From Pseudomonadales bacterium (GTDB lineage: Bacteria; Pseudomonadota; Gammaproteobacteria; Pseudomonadales; Azotimanducaceae): a DNA stretch of 42,294 nucleotides. The position numbers and the translations under genes are program-made. Location: assembly GCA_011525295.1 (NCBI GenBank), contig WTGV01000051.1, forward strand, positions 1 through 42,294, read 5' to 3'. A model generated the notes under the pieces. The model searched no databases. It was not told the origin of the DNA and worked only from the letters and a program-made list of their open reading frames with translations. This document shows, one piece after another, positions 40,890 to 42,294 of this stretch (its first letter is position 1; each line of letters opens with the position of its first letter).

Positions 40890-42158
40890 TTAGGTCGACT
40901 GTTTTAGTTTCCGTAACCGCGCTAAGTGTTCGCCTATCTTCTTTTCTAAGCCGCGATCCGTTGGGCGATAGAACTGAGTTTCTGGCATTTCATCTGGGAA
41001 ATAGTGCTCATCAGGAACGAAAGCATCGGCTTCGTTGTGAGCGTACCGATACCCTTTGCCGTAATCCAACTCTGCCATCAGTTCCGTCGGTGCATTCCGA
41101 AACCGAAGAGGTACAGGCCAAGCAGGGTTTTCGTTGACTAGTGATCGAACCTCTTTGAAAGCAGTATACGTCGCATTGCTTTTTGGCACAGAAGCTAAGT
41201 AAAGAACTGCTTGAGCAAGCGATAGCTCTCCTTCGGGGCTCCCTAAGCGTGAGTAAGTGTCCCACGCGTCCAACGCGAGGGATAGTGCACGAGAATCCGC
41301 GAGACCTATATCTTCCGAAGCAAAACGAACCAGTCTACGGGCGATGTACAGTGGGTCACAACCGCCGTCGATCATCCGCATGAACCAATATAACGACGCG
41401 TCTGGGTCACTACCTCGTAGTGCTTTGTGTAACGCAGAAATTTGATCATAGAAGTGCTCACCTCTCTTGTCAAAGTTTCGATAGGTTTGTCCCATGACAG
41501 TTTCAAGATGACTCTTTGTGATGACACTTTCCGATGCGATTTGAATGCTAAACTCAAGCAAACTTAAGACACGACGCGCATCACCATCCGCGTAATGACA
41601 CATCAGTTCGATACACTCGTCGTCTATGTCTATGGTAGAGTACTCTAATGAAACTGCGCGTTTTACAAGTGTTTGAAGATCTTCGGGTGTCAGTTTTTTC
41701 AACACAAACACTCGAGTCCGCGATAGCAGTGGCGAAATCACTTCAAACGAGGGGTTTTCGGTCGTCGCACCTATAAACGTGATCGTACCATCTTCGACAT
41801 GCGGCAGAAAGGCATCTTGCTGAGCCTTGTTGAAACGATGGACTTCGTCGATAAACACAACGGTACGTGTTGGCATTGAATTGCGTGCAGTCTCGAGTGC
41901 CGCTCGCACATCCTTCAATCCTGACGAGACTGCAGACATTTCCAACAACTGAGCGTCGGCATTGTTCACCAAGTTTCGGGCGAGTGTCGTTTTCCCAGAT
42001 CCTGGTGGTCCCCACAAAATCATCGAATGAATTTGTTTGCTCTGAGCTAACAACTGTAAAGGCTTATCTGGACCGAGGAGATGTATTTGCCCAACGAATT
42101 CATTGAGACTCGTCGGACGTACTCGAGCTGCTAGTGGCCGATGCGAAGAATCACTCAT
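40890..42158 (-). CDS. rarA: RarA (MgsA) AAA+ replication-associated recombination factor
   Basis: 422 residues from ATG 42158. Core features: RPLAARVRPTSLNEFVGQ, Walker A GPPGSGKT (50-57), VVFIDEVHRFNKAQQDAFLPHVEDG (Walker B), GATTENPSFEV (sensor 1) and the MgsA C-terminal domain (DKRGEHFYDQISALHK, DPDASLYWFMRMIDGGCDPLYIARR, LRNAPTELM). It acts at stalled forks and interacts with SSB. ATG 42158 overlaps the lolA stop by 8 bases (ATGAGTGA); longer starts at 42170 and 42200 lie inside lolA. crcB and cysG, which sit nearby in some relatives, are absent here. Confidence 0.96.
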   Translation of the reverse strand: MSDSSHRPLAARVRPTSLNEFVGQIHLLGPDKPLQLLAQSKQIHSMILWGPPGSGKTTLARNLVNNADAQLLEMSAVSSGLKDVRAALETARNSMPTRTVVFIDEVHRFNKAQQDAFLPHVEDGTITFIGATTENPSFEVISPLLSRTRVFVLKKLTPEDLQTLVKRAVSLEYSTIDIDDECIELMCHYADGDARRVLSLLEFSIQIASESVITKSHLETVMGQTYRNFDKRGEHFYDQISALHKALRGSDPDASLYWFMRMIDGGCDPLYIARRLVRFASEDIGLADSRALSLALDAWDTYSRLGSPEGELSLAQAVLYLASVPKSNATYTAFKEVRSLVNENPAWPVPLRFRNAPTELMAELDYGKGYRYAHNEADAFVPDEHYFPDEMPETQFYRPTDRGLEKKIGEHLARLRKLKQST

Positions 42159-42294
42159 CTTGGTCGGCATTTTCGTCAGACGATTTTGGTCGTTGATCAA
42201 CGATTTCAGTATCCTCTGGTATGTCTAACTTGAACTCTTCGCTACCTATGGGTGTATTGGTTTCGACACCGGTAAACTTGAACTGATTCACTGT
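42151..42294 (-). CDS. lolA: LolA, C-terminal end (truncated by the window)
   Basis: The last 47 codons of a gene entering from the right edge. They contain TVNQFKFTGVETNTPIGSEEFKLDIPEDTEIVDQ, the C-terminal strand of the periplasmic lipoprotein carrier LolA (the VNxFxF string and FxLDIPEDTEIV ending are typical), followed by an acidic tail. Its stop overlaps the rarA start by 8 bases. The lolA-rarA-serS order is the usual gammaproteobacterial one. The N-terminal part lies outside the window. Confidence 0.9.
   Translation of the reverse strand, partial: TVNQFKFTGVETNTPIGSEEFKLDIPEDTEIVDQRPKSSDENADQDE

Noticed and set aside
1-42294. CRISPR array, prophage or defence island
   Set aside because: No regularly spaced repeats, integrase, terminase, Cas, restriction or toxin genes were recognised.

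Overview
The window is a bacterial chromosomal segment, most likely from a gammaproteobacterium. HspQ, a TusD-TusC-TusB-TusE sulfur relay, the LolA-RarA-SerS order, SelO and a CCA-encoded tRNA-Ser all point that way. I cannot name the genus. No phage, conjugative or CRISPR genes are seen. The left edge is suspicious: bases 1-28 are an exact inverted copy of bases 38-65, as left by a fold-back chimera in amplified DNA or by an assembly fault at a contig end. The first gene is therefore 5'-truncated. GTG and TTG starts are common here, and several are supported by ribosome binding sites or by family N-termini.

Layout. 1-4936: the 3' end of one gene and a complete paralogue encoding an ABC-2-like permease fused to a degenerate M1-peptidase-like domain and a golvesin-like C-terminal domain, separated by 773 bp with no convincing gene. 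5075-8750: a likely operon of selO (protein AMPylase), a class I/II aminotransferase and a luciferase-like (LLM) oxidoreductase. 8884-13678: a rhodanese followed by a polyamine-type ABC importer (ATPase, binding protein, two permeases). 13719-16783 (minus): a TolB-like/TPR membrane protein and two glutathione transferases. 16967-25524: a class C beta-lactamase-like serine hydrolase, an MTA/SAH-deaminase-type amidohydrolase, a lipoprotein, two tandem Yip1-like membrane proteins, two convergent VOC proteins, an arabinose-5-phosphate isomerase, hspQ and an exported protein with an acidic tail. 25548-30906: a surface-polysaccharide flavoured stretch (polysaccharide deacetylase, GT4 glycosyltransferase, DUF924 protein, MFS exporter, UDP-sugar dehydrogenase).

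31022-35091 (minus): an orphan HigA-like antitoxin homologue and two overlapping paralogous genes for membrane-anchored alpha-helical repeat proteins of about 600 residues that I cannot assign to a family. 35327-36720: tRNA-Ser(UGA) and tusDCBE, a tRNA 2-thiouridylation relay. 36826-39275: a vanadium-dependent haloperoxidase with all vanadate ligands and a Tat/lipoprotein-like leader, coupled to an outer-membrane beta-barrel protein. 39324-42294 (minus): lolA (3' end), rarA and serS. Between rarA and serS lies a clean 207-bp miniature inverted-repeat element with 19-bp perfect terminal repeats and an 8-bp target duplication.

The least explained parts are the tandem helical-repeat pair (31502-35091), the tandem permease/pseudo-peptidase paralogues (1-4936), the haloperoxidase/barrel pair and the miniature element. 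No coherent new defence or mobile system was recognised.
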